Shown here piece by piece: positions 8,230-16,719 of a stretch of DNA of 64,000 nt. The stretch is from NCBI GenBank assembly GCA_964598765.1, contig CAZRCZ010000014.1, forward strand, positions 67,268 to 131,267. Direction: 5' to 3'. Origin of the DNA: CAZRCZ01 sp964598765 (GTDB lineage Bacteria; Sumerlaeota; Sumerlaeia; MVZB01; JAJFLK01). Numbering within the stretch: the first letter of the stretch is position 1; every line of letters starts with the position of its first letter. The notes below the pieces were generated by a model. It made no database searches and was not told where the DNA came from. It saw nothing but the letters and a program-made list of their open reading frames with translations. The position numbers and the translations under genes were made by a program.

Positions 8230-8897
8230 CCCGCCATCTCCCCCCGGACCAATTTCTCCAAAATGGAAACGACCCGTTCCAAATTCATTCCCGTCGTATC
8301 CACGATCACGGCGTCGTCGGCGATGCGCAACGCGCCGACGGGACGCTCGCGGTCGCGCCGGTCTCGCTCGGCGATGGCGGCGATTAATTCGGCGTCGGCC
8401 AACGGTTTTCCTTCTTCCGTCAGTTGCTTCCCGCGACGCTTCGCCCGTTCCAGCGGCTCGGCGTCAAGGTAAAATTTCCATCGGGCGTCGGGGAAAACGA
8501 CGGTCCCCATGTCGCGCCCTTCGGCGACCGACGGACCCACGACTCCCATTTCCCTTTGTCTGCGCCCTAATTCCTCCCGCACGGGGACCAAATCTGAAAC
8601 GGAAGAAACCGCCCCGTTGATTTCATGGGATCGAATCGCCTCCGTCACGTCCTCGCCGTTGAGGATGACTCTTTGTCCTTTCTGCGAGCCAACGAGATCG
8701 AACTTCATTTCGCGGGCAAATTCGCCGCAAGCCGATTCGTCGTCGAGCGAAATTCTCTTCCGCGACGCTCCGAGCGCGACGGCGCGATACATCGCGCCGG
8801 TGTCCAGATGCCGCCAACCGAGCCGCGCGGCCAACTGCGAAGCGACGGAACTTTTCCCGACGCCGACGGGTCCGTCAATGGCAATGAGGTCAATCAG
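8226..8897 (-). CDS. cmk: Cytidylate kinase without a canonical start codon
   Basis: Phosphorylates CMP and dCMP with ATP. The P-loop IAIDGPVGVGKSS is encoded from about 8885 downward, followed by HLDTGAMYRA, then EGRDMGTVVFPDA and KFYLDA with an RAKRR basic segment, all diagnostic of Cmk. The frame is closed by a stop at 8904-8906, and only three codons (ATC, CTC, CTG) separate this stop from the LIAIDGP-coding part. No ATG, GTG or TTG is available upstream of the P-loop, and the first ATG (8834) would delete it. I place the start at CTG 8897; ATT at 8894 is the other option. The upstream sequence is a dispersed repeat, so the natural start may have been lost or a base may be mis-assembled. 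Confidence 0.85.
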   Translation of the reverse strand: MIDLIAIDGPVGVGKSSVASQLAARLGWRHLDTGAMYRAVALGASRKRISLDDESACGEFAREMKFDLVGSQKGQRVILNGEDVTEAIRSHEINGAVSSVSDLVPVREELGRRQREMGVVGPSVAEGRDMGTVVFPDARWKFYLDAEPLERAKRRGKQLTEEGKPLADAELIAAIAERDRRDRERPVGALRIADDAVIVDTTGMNLERVVSILEKLVRGEMAG

Positions 8898-8901
8898 GAG
8901 G

Positions 8902-9110
8902 ATTCACCACAGTGACACAGAGAGAAATTGGAGATGCGACTGTCGCTCAGAAAAAAAATGGATGCCATTGTTTTAGCGAAGGATGCGGAGTTTTTGAATT
9001 CTTTTTGAATCATTTTTCTCGCACTGTTTGCTTTGTTCCCGTTGTTGTGCATTCTCGCGCTCTACTTCAATTCGGCATTCAACCTCTCTGTGTCTCCGTG
9101 GTGAATCTTC
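8902..9110. repeat. Inverted pair of CACCACxGAGACACAGAG units
   Basis: Left unit CACCACAGTGACACAGAGAG (about 8905-8924) and right unit CTCTCTGTGTCTCCGTGGTG (about 9085-9104) are near-perfect reverse complements separated by about 160 bp with no credible gene. The same architecture recurs at 17699-17886 and a single unit lies near 16579. It fills the gap between pyrE and cmk. Confidence 0.8.
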
Positions 9111-9115
9111 TCCTC

Positions 9116-9715
9116 TTAACGCCGACTGCCCGGTTTGACGGCCTTCGATTTTCCCTCCGCGCAGAGAGGGCAGTCGTCGGCGGGATAGGTCGGAAAATCG
9201 AGCCGGGCCAGCGAGAAGACCGGCGGGCCGGGAGAGAATTTACCGCCGCTTCGATCGAAAAGACAGGCGTATCCCCCCGTTTGCGCTCCCGAATCCTTGA
9301 CGATCCGGGCGACTTCGAGGACCGATCCGCCGGTCGTCACCACGTCCTCGACGATCAGAACGCGCTCGTCCTTGGTGAGAGAAAAACCTCGACGAAGACA
9401 CATGATCGAATTCTTGTCGCGTTCGGTGAAAAGCGCCGGGGTCTTCAACTGGCGGGCGACTTCGTAGCCTATCACGACTCCGCCCAGCGCGGGGGAGAGC
9501 ACGACGTCGCAGGAAATATTGCCCAATCCGGCTTTGATCTTTTCGGCGAGTTCCGCCGCCAACCGTTCGCAAAGTTCCGGGTGGGCGCAGAGTTTGGCGC
9601 ATTGCAGATAAAATCCGCTGTGGCGTCCGGAGGACAAAATGAAATGCCCGGTCAGGAGCGCGCCCGATTCCACCAGCGCGGAGCGAAGATGAGCCGGAAG
9701 ATTCTCAATCATCAC
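9116..9715 (-). CDS. pyrE: Orotate phosphoribosyltransferase
   Basis: 199 residues. Converts orotate plus PRPP to orotidine 5'-monophosphate in de novo UMP synthesis. The PRPP-binding motif VLIVEDVVTTGGS lies at about residues 123-135, and HFILSSGRHSGFYLQ near the N-terminus matches the orotate-binding strand-loop. ALFTERDK corresponds to the flexible catalytic region. Its start overlaps the stop of pyrF by 4 bp, so pyrD-pyrF-pyrE form one coupled transcription unit. The C-terminus carries an extra CPLCAEG segment (about 182-188), seen in some longer PyrE proteins. Confidence 0.95.
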   Translation of the reverse strand: MMIENLPAHLRSALVESGALLTGHFILSSGRHSGFYLQCAKLCAHPELCERLAAELAEKIKAGLGNISCDVVLSPALGGVVIGYEVARQLKTPALFTERDKNSIMCLRRGFSLTKDERVLIVEDVVTTGGSVLEVARIVKDSGAQTGGYACLFDRSGGKFSPGPPVFSLARLDFPTYPADDCPLCAEGKSKAVKPGSRR

Positions 9716-10527
9716 GCGGTCCTCGCCTGATTCATTTTATCGCGGAAATTTTGCGCGGCCTTGCGCGCCGCGCGACCAAAATCAGACCCTTTCGAGGCGT
9801 AGAGGATCGCCCGCGAGACGTTGACGAGCGCCTTGTGGCGCGGCTTATTGCGCGTGCCGGAGAGCACCAGCTCAATTTCTCCGCCCTGCGCGCCGACGCC
9901 CGGTATCAGGAGCGGCAAATTGGGCGTTTCCTGTTTCAGATTGGCGAGGTACTTCGGCTTGGTCGCGCCGACGACCAGCCCGCAATTTTCGGCGGCGTTC
10001 CACTCAACCACCTTCTTGGCAATTTGCAAATAGAGATCGAACCACATCTGAAAATCCTCCGCGCCCGGATTGGAGGTCACGCAAAGAATATAAATCCCCT
10101 TGTCCTTGTAATCCAGAAATGGCTGGACGCTGTCGGTTCCCATGAGTGGATTGATCGTCACAGCGTCGGCTTTGAGCGCTTCAAACAACGCGCGCGCGGA
10201 GTGCTTGGCCGTCGAGCCGATGTCGCCGCGCTTCGCGTCAAGGATAACAGGAATATCCTTCGGAACGTGCTCGAGAACCTGCGCCAAAACGTTCCATCCT
10301 TCAACGCCGACCGACTCGAAAAACGCGAGATTGGGTTTGAACGCCGCGGCATAATCGGCCGTCGCGCCGATGATCTCGGAACAAAATTGATAAATCGCCT
10401 CCGGACCCGCGCCGACCTTCGGCGGCATCTGCTCGGGATCGGGATCGAGACCGACGCAAAGATTGCTCTCCGCCTTTTTGCATCGGGTTTCGAGCTTGTC
10501 GAAGTAGGCGTTGAGCGCGTCGCTCAT
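9712..10527 (-). CDS. pyrF: Orotidine 5'-phosphate decarboxylase, long (type 2) form
   Basis: 271 residues. Decarboxylates OMP to UMP. NLCVGLDPDPEQMP (about 22-35), KPNLAFFE, and the catalytic strand VILDAKRGDIGSTA (DxKxxD arrangement of Asp/Lys) are all present, with DAVTINPLMGTDS afterwards. The length and the DAKRGDIGSTA form identify the longer type 2 family rather than the short E. coli type. Both ends overlap neighbours by 4 bp (pyrD upstream, pyrE downstream), so the three enzymes should be made together. Confidence 0.95.
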   Translation of the reverse strand: MSDALNAYFDKLETRCKKAESNLCVGLDPDPEQMPPKVGAGPEAIYQFCSEIIGATADYAAAFKPNLAFFESVGVEGWNVLAQVLEHVPKDIPVILDAKRGDIGSTAKHSARALFEALKADAVTINPLMGTDSVQPFLDYKDKGIYILCVTSNPGAEDFQMWFDLYLQIAKKVVEWNAAENCGLVVGATKPKYLANLKQETPNLPLLIPGVGAQGGEIELVLSGTRNKPRHKALVNVSRAILYASKGSDFGRAARKAAQNFRDKMNQARTA

Positions 10528-11474
10528 GATTCGTTCACCTTGAGCGATCCGACCAATTCGCCGATGGAATTCATCCCTTGCGCGGATAAATAACTTTCAA
10601 TCCCTTCGAGAACTTCAATCGGCGCGGTCGGGTTGACGAAATTGGCCGTGCCGACGGAAACCGCCGAGGCTCCGGCGATGATGAACTCCAGCGCGTCCTC
10701 CGCCGTCGAGATGCCTCCCATGCCGATGATCGGAATTTTCACGGCGCGGAAAGCCTCCCACACCATCCGCACCGCGATTGGGCGAATCGCGGGTCCGGAA
10801 AGCCCGCCGGTGACGTTGGCGATTTTCGGTCGGCGCGTTTTCACGTCAATCGCCAGCGCGACGATGGTGTTGATGACCGAAAGCCCGGCGGCCCCGCCCG
10901 ATTCGGCGGCTCGCGCCATCGTCGCAATCGAAGTGACATTAGGGCTGAGCTTGACGATGACCGGAAGCTTGGTCGCCGAGACCACGGCCCGCGTGACCGC
11001 CTCGGTCTGTTGCGGATCGGAGCCGAACGTGATGCACCCTTTCGCGACGTTCGGGCAAGAAATATTCACTTCCAGCGCGTCTACGCGGGGATAGGCCGAA
11101 AGTCCCTCGGCGAGCGCTACGTATTCCTCAATCGTTTCGCCGCAGATGTTGGCGATAATCGCGGTCGGAAGTTCGGCGAGCAACGGGAGCTTTTCATCCA
11201 AGAATCGTTTGTAGCCGACGTTTTGCAACCCGATGGCGTTGATGAGTCCGGAAGGCGTTTCGACCAATCGTTGCGGCGGATTGCCCGGGTGATCATGGAG
11301 CGTCAGCCCCTTGAGAAACAATCCTCCTAATCGCCCCGGATCATAAAACGGCGCATATTCGAGACCGTAGCCATAAGTTCCCGAAGCGACCGTCACCGGA
11401 TTTTTCAGGCGCAGGGGTCCGATCTGAACCGTAAGACCGGGCCGGGTTGAAGGTTGCAGGATAGCCGTGACCAT
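10524..11474 (-). CDS. pyrD: Dihydroorotate dehydrogenase, class 1
   Basis: 316 residues. FMN enzyme that oxidises dihydroorotate to orotate. NPVTVASGTYGYG begins the barrel, NISCPNV (about 138-144) contains the Cys that acts as base in class 1 enzymes (class 2 uses Ser), and IIGMGGIST with ASAVSVGTA forms the FMN phosphate site. There is no N-terminal membrane helix, again as expected for class 1. The resemblance is to the 1B catalytic subunit, which needs the PyrK electron-transfer partner; no pyrK lies in this window. First gene of the coupled pyrD-pyrF-pyrE unit. Confidence 0.92.
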   Translation of the reverse strand: MVTAILQPSTRPGLTVQIGPLRLKNPVTVASGTYGYGLEYAPFYDPGRLGGLFLKGLTLHDHPGNPPQRLVETPSGLINAIGLQNVGYKRFLDEKLPLLAELPTAIIANICGETIEEYVALAEGLSAYPRVDALEVNISCPNVAKGCITFGSDPQQTEAVTRAVVSATKLPVIVKLSPNVTSIATMARAAESGGAAGLSVINTIVALAIDVKTRRPKIANVTGGLSGPAIRPIAVRMVWEAFRAVKIPIIGMGGISTAEDALEFIIAGASAVSVGTANFVNPTAPIEVLEGIESYLSAQGMNSIGELVGSLKVNES

Positions 11475-11479
11475 GAAAA

Positions 11480-11510
11480 AGCATTTTACCTCACCGTTTT
11501 GCCATTCGGC
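11480..11510 (-). promoter_or_regulatory. Possible promoter of the pyrDFE unit
   Basis: On the minus strand TTGCCG and TAAAAT are separated by 18 bases, with the -10-like box ending about 8-9 bases before the pyrD ATG. If real, the transcript would be nearly leaderless. The -35 box is weak, so this is tentative. Confidence 0.3.
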
Positions 11511-11580
11511 AACCCGGCTTTTTATGCCGATCCGCCGGTGATTTCACTGATTTATTTCCGAAATGCGAAGGACCTCGGGA

Positions 11581-14112
11581 TCAATGATCTCCGGCTTCCG
11601 AAGCATCGTGAACGCCGCCCGATTTGGCGACCACGCCGACGTCCACCGCCTCGCCGGAGCGAGTCAGAGCGGAAAACCGGGCTTCCTTGGGAGAGATTTC
11701 AAGACTCAGATATCCGGGCTTTCCACCATAGTTAGCCTTGATCCTCGAATCGCTACCCGGAGGAGCAGGCGCGGACCTTCCGCTCCATCCAACACTGAAA
11801 AAGACCGGGAAATGGGACGGATCTTCGATGCGCTCGTATTGGGGTTCGGAGGACCACAAGACGATCTGCGCATGATATTGATCGAGGAGCTTGAGCAATC
11901 GGTCGGAAATGGGATCGTCATTCTTGTCCCCGCCACCCGAATTCAGGATCGGCCGATTCACGGCGACGATTTTCCACGGAGCGCCGGAATCCTTCAAATC
12001 CTGCTCCAACCATGCCCACTCGGCGTCGGAGTTCTTCCCGCCTTCCTCAAGAATCAACGCGTCCACCGACAGATAGCGGACCAATCCCCCTTGGAAGTCC
12101 ATCGCGTAATATCGGCGGCCTCCCATTTCGATCAACGGATAGCGGATCAAGAATGAGGCGATTTGCTGATCGTTCTGTCCCAAGAGACCATGAAGCGGCA
12201 AGCCTTCGTCCAGAAATCTCTTGTAGGGCTTCTCGAATGAGTTCTTGAATTGCAATCGTTCCAATTTGGAATTTCCCAGAAAATTGTCCCCGAGCAGGAG
12301 AATCTCGTGAAAGGGTCTCTCCCTGTGTTCGCGGGACACCCTGCCGACGACCGACTTTAATCCTCTGGCGTCACGACCCGCGTCACCCAACACGGCCAAT
12401 CGAAGCGGGGGAACCAGCGCATACCGATCTTCCATCGTGGGATTGGCGGAGGGATTGATTTCGGGCAAGACCTTGAACAGAGCCGAGCGGGGCCGCAGGC
12501 TCCCGCCCAACCGCGCGACCACCGCCGCCAGATTGGGTTCGCTCATGAGTTGCGGAATGGAATCCACGCTCAAGAGATAGGAATCGGGTTTGGCTTCCTT
12601 GACCAATTTTCCCACGCTGTTCGTGATGGGGACCAATCGGCCTAGGTAATAACTGTAAACCGCGCTGTCCCCCTTGCTGAAAAGATGGAGATTGGCGTTC
12701 TCCGGCAGATGCGCCTTGACTTGCTGACTGAATCCGCGCTCGTGCTTGAGAAAATTCTTGCGCTTCAGATAATCTCCCGTCCAAAGAACCTCGGCGCAAT
12801 AAAAGACGGCGACCAACAACCATGCCCCCTGCATGGTGCGCTCCCACCAGGCGTAGGAATAGGAAGAGCGCCGGCGGTGGAAAAGAAGCGCGAACGAAGC
12901 TCCGGCCAGCGCCAAGGAGAAATAGATACCAAGATTGGAGCCAAGAAAAATTGCCAACGGCACGCCACCGAGAATCGCGATCCACCGCAACAATCGAAGC
13001 AGAATCCGGAACGCTCTTCCGATCCGTCCGTCGAAGTCCCAGTGCACCAAGGCGTCCCCCGCCAAGAGGAGGATGAACGGGGCGACGGGGATGAAATACT
13101 CGTCCTTCTTGGTTCCGACGAGCGAAAGCCAAATTGCGCCGCTGAGCAGGGCGCAAGTCCACATCAATCGCGTCGGAGTTCGCTCCTTCCGGACCAGCGT
13201 CCGCCAAACCATGGCGAGCGAAAGCAACGCCCAAGGCAAAAAGGAATGAAAGATAAAGTAGATGTAGAAATAAAAGGCCCTGCGATCCGTCGCGGCGGGA
13301 CCGAATCGCCGCGAAAACAATTCGCTGAAGAAAACCCCCGACGCCGAAGAATCGAGCATCATCGCCACGGCATACCACCATCCCCCGATGACGAGCGCCA
13401 GCGCGACACCCGGAATGTGAATCCAATCGGGTTTGCGCATTCTATACGCCATGCACGTCGTCACGTAGGGAATCAGCACGAACAAAAACGAAAAGGGACC
13501 CTTGGTCATCATCCCCAGACCGATGAGCGCGTATCCGGCCAAGACCCATTGTCGCCATGGGCGGCTGGCATAATAGGAGCGTCGCATTTCGAACGATTCG
13601 CCGAAGCAATAAAGCGCGGCGAAACAAAAAAATGAAAACAGCGAGTCGGTCATTCCTTCGCGGGCGATTTTGAAGATCTCAGGACTGGTGGCCACGAGCA
13701 ATCCGGTCAACAACGCCCAACCTTCCGGCGGGACATCCGGATTGTCCTCCCTCGGATACCGGCTGTATTCCGCGTAGGCCCACCATCCGGCGAGCATGAC
13801 CAGACCCAAAACCGCGAGCGCGCCCGGAATCCGGCTCTCGCGCGGCGTGACCGTGTTGGAAAAAAGGGAGGCCAGCTTGACCGTCCAGACGTAGAGCGGA
13901 GGCTTCTCCAATCGCCCCTCTCCCGCGACCGTCGGAATGAGCCATGTCCCCTTGCGGTTCATCTCTTGCGCGGTCAGCAGAATGCGCGCCTCCGGTTCCG
14001 ATCCGACGTCTTCTTTGTCGAGATTGTAGAAATACAGGAACGCCGTCGCGGAGAGAAGCAACCCTCCGGCCATCAGAAACTGCCCCGAAATTCTTGATTC
14101 GCCGTCCGCCAT
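11581..14112 (-). CDS. ArnT/PMT-like membrane glycosyltransferase fused to a degenerate metallophosphoesterase-like domain
   Basis: 843 residues. The N-terminal ~470 residues resemble GT39/ArnT-type polyprenyl-phosphate sugar transferases: an acidic first loop (NLDKEDVGSEPEAR), EKPPLYVW, and about ten hydrophobic segments. Residues about 560-800 resemble purple/tartrate-resistant acid phosphatases in order and spacing: LAVLGDAG, LLLGDNF, WLEQDLKDSGAPWKIVAV, LLKLLDQYHAQIVLW. The later metal-binding signatures are changed: GNHD is GQND, the His before Pro is Asn (VNRPI), and GHxH is replaced by SSEPQYER. So the phosphoesterase part is probably catalytically dead and may bind a phosphorylated lipid or sugar. 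It lies between pyrD and a cytochrome gene on the same strand. Fusion and ligand loss are seen directly; function is inferred. Confidence 0.8.
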   Translation of the reverse strand: MADGESRISGQFLMAGGLLLSATAFLYFYNLDKEDVGSEPEARILLTAQEMNRKGTWLIPTVAGEGRLEKPPLYVWTVKLASLFSNTVTPRESRIPGALAVLGLVMLAGWWAYAEYSRYPREDNPDVPPEGWALLTGLLVATSPEIFKIAREGMTDSLFSFFCFAALYCFGESFEMRRSYYASRPWRQWVLAGYALIGLGMMTKGPFSFLFVLIPYVTTCMAYRMRKPDWIHIPGVALALVIGGWWYAVAMMLDSSASGVFFSELFSRRFGPAATDRRAFYFYIYFIFHSFLPWALLSLAMVWRTLVRKERTPTRLMWTCALLSGAIWLSLVGTKKDEYFIPVAPFILLLAGDALVHWDFDGRIGRAFRILLRLLRWIAILGGVPLAIFLGSNLGIYFSLALAGASFALLFHRRRSSYSYAWWERTMQGAWLLVAVFYCAEVLWTGDYLKRKNFLKHERGFSQQVKAHLPENANLHLFSKGDSAVYSYYLGRLVPITNSVGKLVKEAKPDSYLLSVDSIPQLMSEPNLAAVVARLGGSLRPRSALFKVLPEINPSANPTMEDRYALVPPLRLAVLGDAGRDARGLKSVVGRVSREHRERPFHEILLLGDNFLGNSKLERLQFKNSFEKPYKRFLDEGLPLHGLLGQNDQQIASFLIRYPLIEMGGRRYYAMDFQGGLVRYLSVDALILEEGGKNSDAEWAWLEQDLKDSGAPWKIVAVNRPILNSGGGDKNDDPISDRLLKLLDQYHAQIVLWSSEPQYERIEDPSHFPVFFSVGWSGRSAPAPPGSDSRIKANYGGKPGYLSLEISPKEARFSALTRSGEAVDVGVVAKSGGVHDASEAGDH

Positions 14113-14182
14113 GCAAGCCTCCGGTCCGAAGTATGACGGCCACGCGCGGGAGCGTCAAGGACGGCGGGAACTTGGAAACGTC

Positions 14183-15565
14183 TCAGAGCGTCTTGAGATA
14201 TTCCATCACGGCGATCTTTTCCTCGGCGTTCAGTTCCTGATCGGGGAACAGATGACCGCCGTTGCCGTGGCTCGAAGCCGTCGTGTCGTAGTAGGCGCGG
14301 CGTTCGGTCGAACTCAACCCTTCGGGAATGGCGTCAACCGTCTCCACCGCCAGACCCATTTTCTTTTGGTCGTAGCCGTTCTCGTCGCGCTTCCAGATTT
14401 TCGGCCTCTGCGATGGATTAAAAACGCCTTGGATCGTCGGCACGGATCCATTGTGAAAATAGGGAGCCTTGGCCCAGATGCCGTCGAGCGGTTGGGCGAT
14501 GTAACCTGTTTTCTTCGGGTCAATCGGGTCCTTGCCGAAATTGCTGAACCAAAGCCGATTGCCTCCTGCAAGCGCCAGCGGCGGAAGCGCGTCAAAGCGG
14601 ACCCGGTCCGTTCCGATTTGATCAATCGGGATTACCTTGTTCGGGTAATTTCGCTTTTCGCCGTAGGTTCCGTGACAACGCGCGCAGGTCATCTCGAAAT
14701 GCTCGCGCCCCTTGGCCGCGAGTTTTTCGTCAACCTTGAACGGATACCTCGGCGGCTGAACCGATTCGATGTAGGCCTTGATGTGGACAAATTGTCCTTC
14801 CCACGAGCGAATCTGCTCGCCGGTGATGCCGGGGGACATGGTGAACGGCATAATCGTCCGGTGGCTTTTGGAGCCGAAGGCGTCGCAGTAAATTTTGGTC
14901 TTGTTCTTGTAATGCCACCACGGCGGCGCGATCAAATCGTTGTGGCGGAGCAAACCGGAAGGATTCAACGGCGTCTCGACCAGATCGAGGTTGGGATCGC
15001 GGAGCGCGCCGAGAATGAACGCGAACATCGTGGCGTTCGACACACCCTTCGCCATGTTGTAGGGGGTCTCGAAGGGAGCTTTCAGATTGTCAATTCTTTG
15101 CCAATCCTCTCCCTTCTCCAAGGCGCGAAGTCTTGCCACGTCGGTGACCAGCGCGGTGATGTCGTGGTGGGAATTGCCAAGGCCGGGATAAGTTTTCCCG
15201 CCGACCTTGCCGCCGTGGCAGGAGAAACAATTCGTCACCAAATTCCCCTTGCCGTCCGGCGTGTAGCCGAGCGGAAACCCCGTTTTGTCGAAATCGCGCT
15301 CGATGAAGCCGTAGCGCGAAAATGTCATCTTTTGGCGTGTCTGCGCATCCCCCTTCTCGGCTTTTGCCTTGGCGTCCGGCTCCCAGACTTTCCAAAGATT
15401 GTCGAGGTCCGTGATCTTCAATACCGGATCGGCCATGGGGAAATTGAGAATGATGTCGAATCCCTTCTTGGGGTCCGGTTGAATGGCGGTGATGTCGAAG
15501 TCGTCAGCGCTCGAAGTGGTTGCAATGACTGAAAATAGCAATGCGAGACGGAATTTAGTTTTCAT
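14183..15565 (-). CDS. Secreted di-haem cytochrome c
   Basis: 460 residues. A signal peptide (KFRLALLFSVIATTSSA, about 4-20) is followed by two CxxCH haem c sites, CFSCH (about 115) and CARCH (about 298). The second domain with WAKAPYFHNGSVPTI and later YDTTASSHGNGGH resembles the C-terminal part of large cytochrome c peroxidase/thiol-oxidase-like di-haem proteins; the latter His/Met region could provide distal ligands. It should act in the periplasm. The start at 15565 is chosen for AAGGAG about 11 bases upstream and for the signal peptide. It is followed by the glycosyltransferase fusion gene and preceded 25 bp upstream by a sulfotransferase gene. The redox partner is unknown. Confidence 0.8.
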   Translation of the reverse strand: MKTKFRLALLFSVIATTSSADDFDITAIQPDPKKGFDIILNFPMADPVLKITDLDNLWKVWEPDAKAKAEKGDAQTRQKMTFSRYGFIERDFDKTGFPLGYTPDGKGNLVTNCFSCHGGKVGGKTYPGLGNSHHDITALVTDVARLRALEKGEDWQRIDNLKAPFETPYNMAKGVSNATMFAFILGALRDPNLDLVETPLNPSGLLRHNDLIAPPWWHYKNKTKIYCDAFGSKSHRTIMPFTMSPGITGEQIRSWEGQFVHIKAYIESVQPPRYPFKVDEKLAAKGREHFEMTCARCHGTYGEKRNYPNKVIPIDQIGTDRVRFDALPPLALAGGNRLWFSNFGKDPIDPKKTGYIAQPLDGIWAKAPYFHNGSVPTIQGVFNPSQRPKIWKRDENGYDQKKMGLAVETVDAIPEGLSSTERRAYYDTTASSHGNGGHLFPDQELNAEEKIAVMEYLKTL

Positions 15566-15590
15566 GAATTTCGAGTCTCCTTGAGGTGGA

Positions 15591-16565
15591 TCATCGCATA
15601 TAGTTCCAAACATTTTCAACCTTGAGCCCGATCAAATCCGACAGCCCGTGATTTTCCGCCGCGTAAAGCCGTTCAAGGTAGGCCTTGGTTTCGGAACGCA
15701 TCGGGGGATATTCCCCGTTCCGGCTGGAATTGAGCGAACTGAGACGTCGAAACAGCCAAATCGCCAAGCGGTGCGCGGATTCGTTTTGGATTCCGGGAAT
15801 TTGGTATTTCAAAAATTTGTAGCCGAACGCTCTGCCGCGCAACATGCGATTCAAATTCAACTGCAAGGACGGGCTTCTCGGAACTCGCGCCTTGTTTTGC
15901 CGAATTTTAATCTCGCCGACGCGGAGCGATTGGGGAACGCCGAGAAATTCGCAGACTTCATCGGCGGTTTTTTGCATGTCCCGGATGAATTCCTCAAAGA
16001 GGACGAACTTGATTCGTTCGCGGGGCAGGACCGCCAGATAACGCTCGATCTGTCTCCGGTAAAATCCGCGTTGCAGGACGATGACGGGTCCAAATCGCAG
16101 GGTCTCCTCGAAGCCGTGGATCGCGCGTCCGTCGCGGACCAGATGCCAGTATTGCGAATACGCCCGCGCGACCGGATCGCGCAGAAGGAAAATGATCTTC
16201 GCCTCGGGAATCAGCTCCTTGATTCGCGCCGGAACTTTTTCCGACGGCATATAGGAGGTGCAATCCTCCCCCCGGAGTTGATTCGGTTGCGCGTCGGCGA
16301 AGAATCGCTCATACCACGCCAGATATTCCTCAAATCGCCGTTCGTAGTTCCAATTCGGATTTCCGTAATCGGGACTTAGCGAGAAGTAGGGGCAATGCTC
16401 CGGGTCGTCAATCGAGAAGAAATGCGTTTCGCGGCGCGGCAGGTAGAGGTCGGGGTGCTGTTCGAGAAGCGAATGAAGCGTGGTCGTTCCCGATTTGGCC
16501 GCGCCGACGATGAAAAAGCGGGGAAGCTTGGATCGGCGTTCTTCGGTGAGGGCAATGGAAATCAT
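15591..16565 (-). CDS. PAPS-dependent sulfotransferase
   Basis: 324 residues. The 5'-phosphosulfate loop FFIVGAAKSGTTTLHSLL (about 17-34) and the 3'-phosphate segment IFLLRDPVARAYSQYWH (about 113-129) are both clear, as in heparan/NodH-type sulfotransferases that move sulfate from PAPS onto carbohydrates. The start is set at ATG 16565; extending to 16610 would translate a dispersed repeat (LCVSVV peptide). The Shine-Dalgarno is weak. It is the second sulfotransferase-like gene in the window, which suggests sulfated surface or secreted glycans. The acceptor is not known. Confidence 0.88.
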   Translation of the reverse strand: MISIALTEERRSKLPRFFIVGAAKSGTTTLHSLLEQHPDLYLPRRETHFFSIDDPEHCPYFSLSPDYGNPNWNYERRFEEYLAWYERFFADAQPNQLRGEDCTSYMPSEKVPARIKELIPEAKIIFLLRDPVARAYSQYWHLVRDGRAIHGFEETLRFGPVIVLQRGFYRRQIERYLAVLPRERIKFVLFEEFIRDMQKTADEVCEFLGVPQSLRVGEIKIRQNKARVPRSPSLQLNLNRMLRGRAFGYKFLKYQIPGIQNESAHRLAIWLFRRLSSLNSSRNGEYPPMRSETKAYLERLYAAENHGLSDLIGLKVENVWNYMR

Positions 16566-16633
16566 GGAAGTTGAAGATTTCACCACAGAGACGCAGAGAG
16601 GTAAAACCAACGCCTCAACCCAACTCGGAAATT

Positions 16634-16672
16634 CTTGCTCTTGCTCTTAATCTTGCTCTTGCTCTAGTTGGT
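16634..16672. repeat. CTTGCT hexamer tract
   Basis: About six imperfect copies of a CTTGCT/CTTAAT unit between the sulfotransferase and BMC-P genes. Similar tracts occur at 28071-28093, 47304-47337, 51905-51990 and 56900-56945. Confidence 0.8.
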
Positions 16673-16719
16673 TGTTTTTCGGATCTCAAATTTCAACTCT
16701 GAGATCCGATATTTAAGTT

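Noticed and set aside
16634..16672. Short CRISPR-like array
   Set aside because: The units are 6 bp and contiguous, without spacers; no cas genes are in the window.
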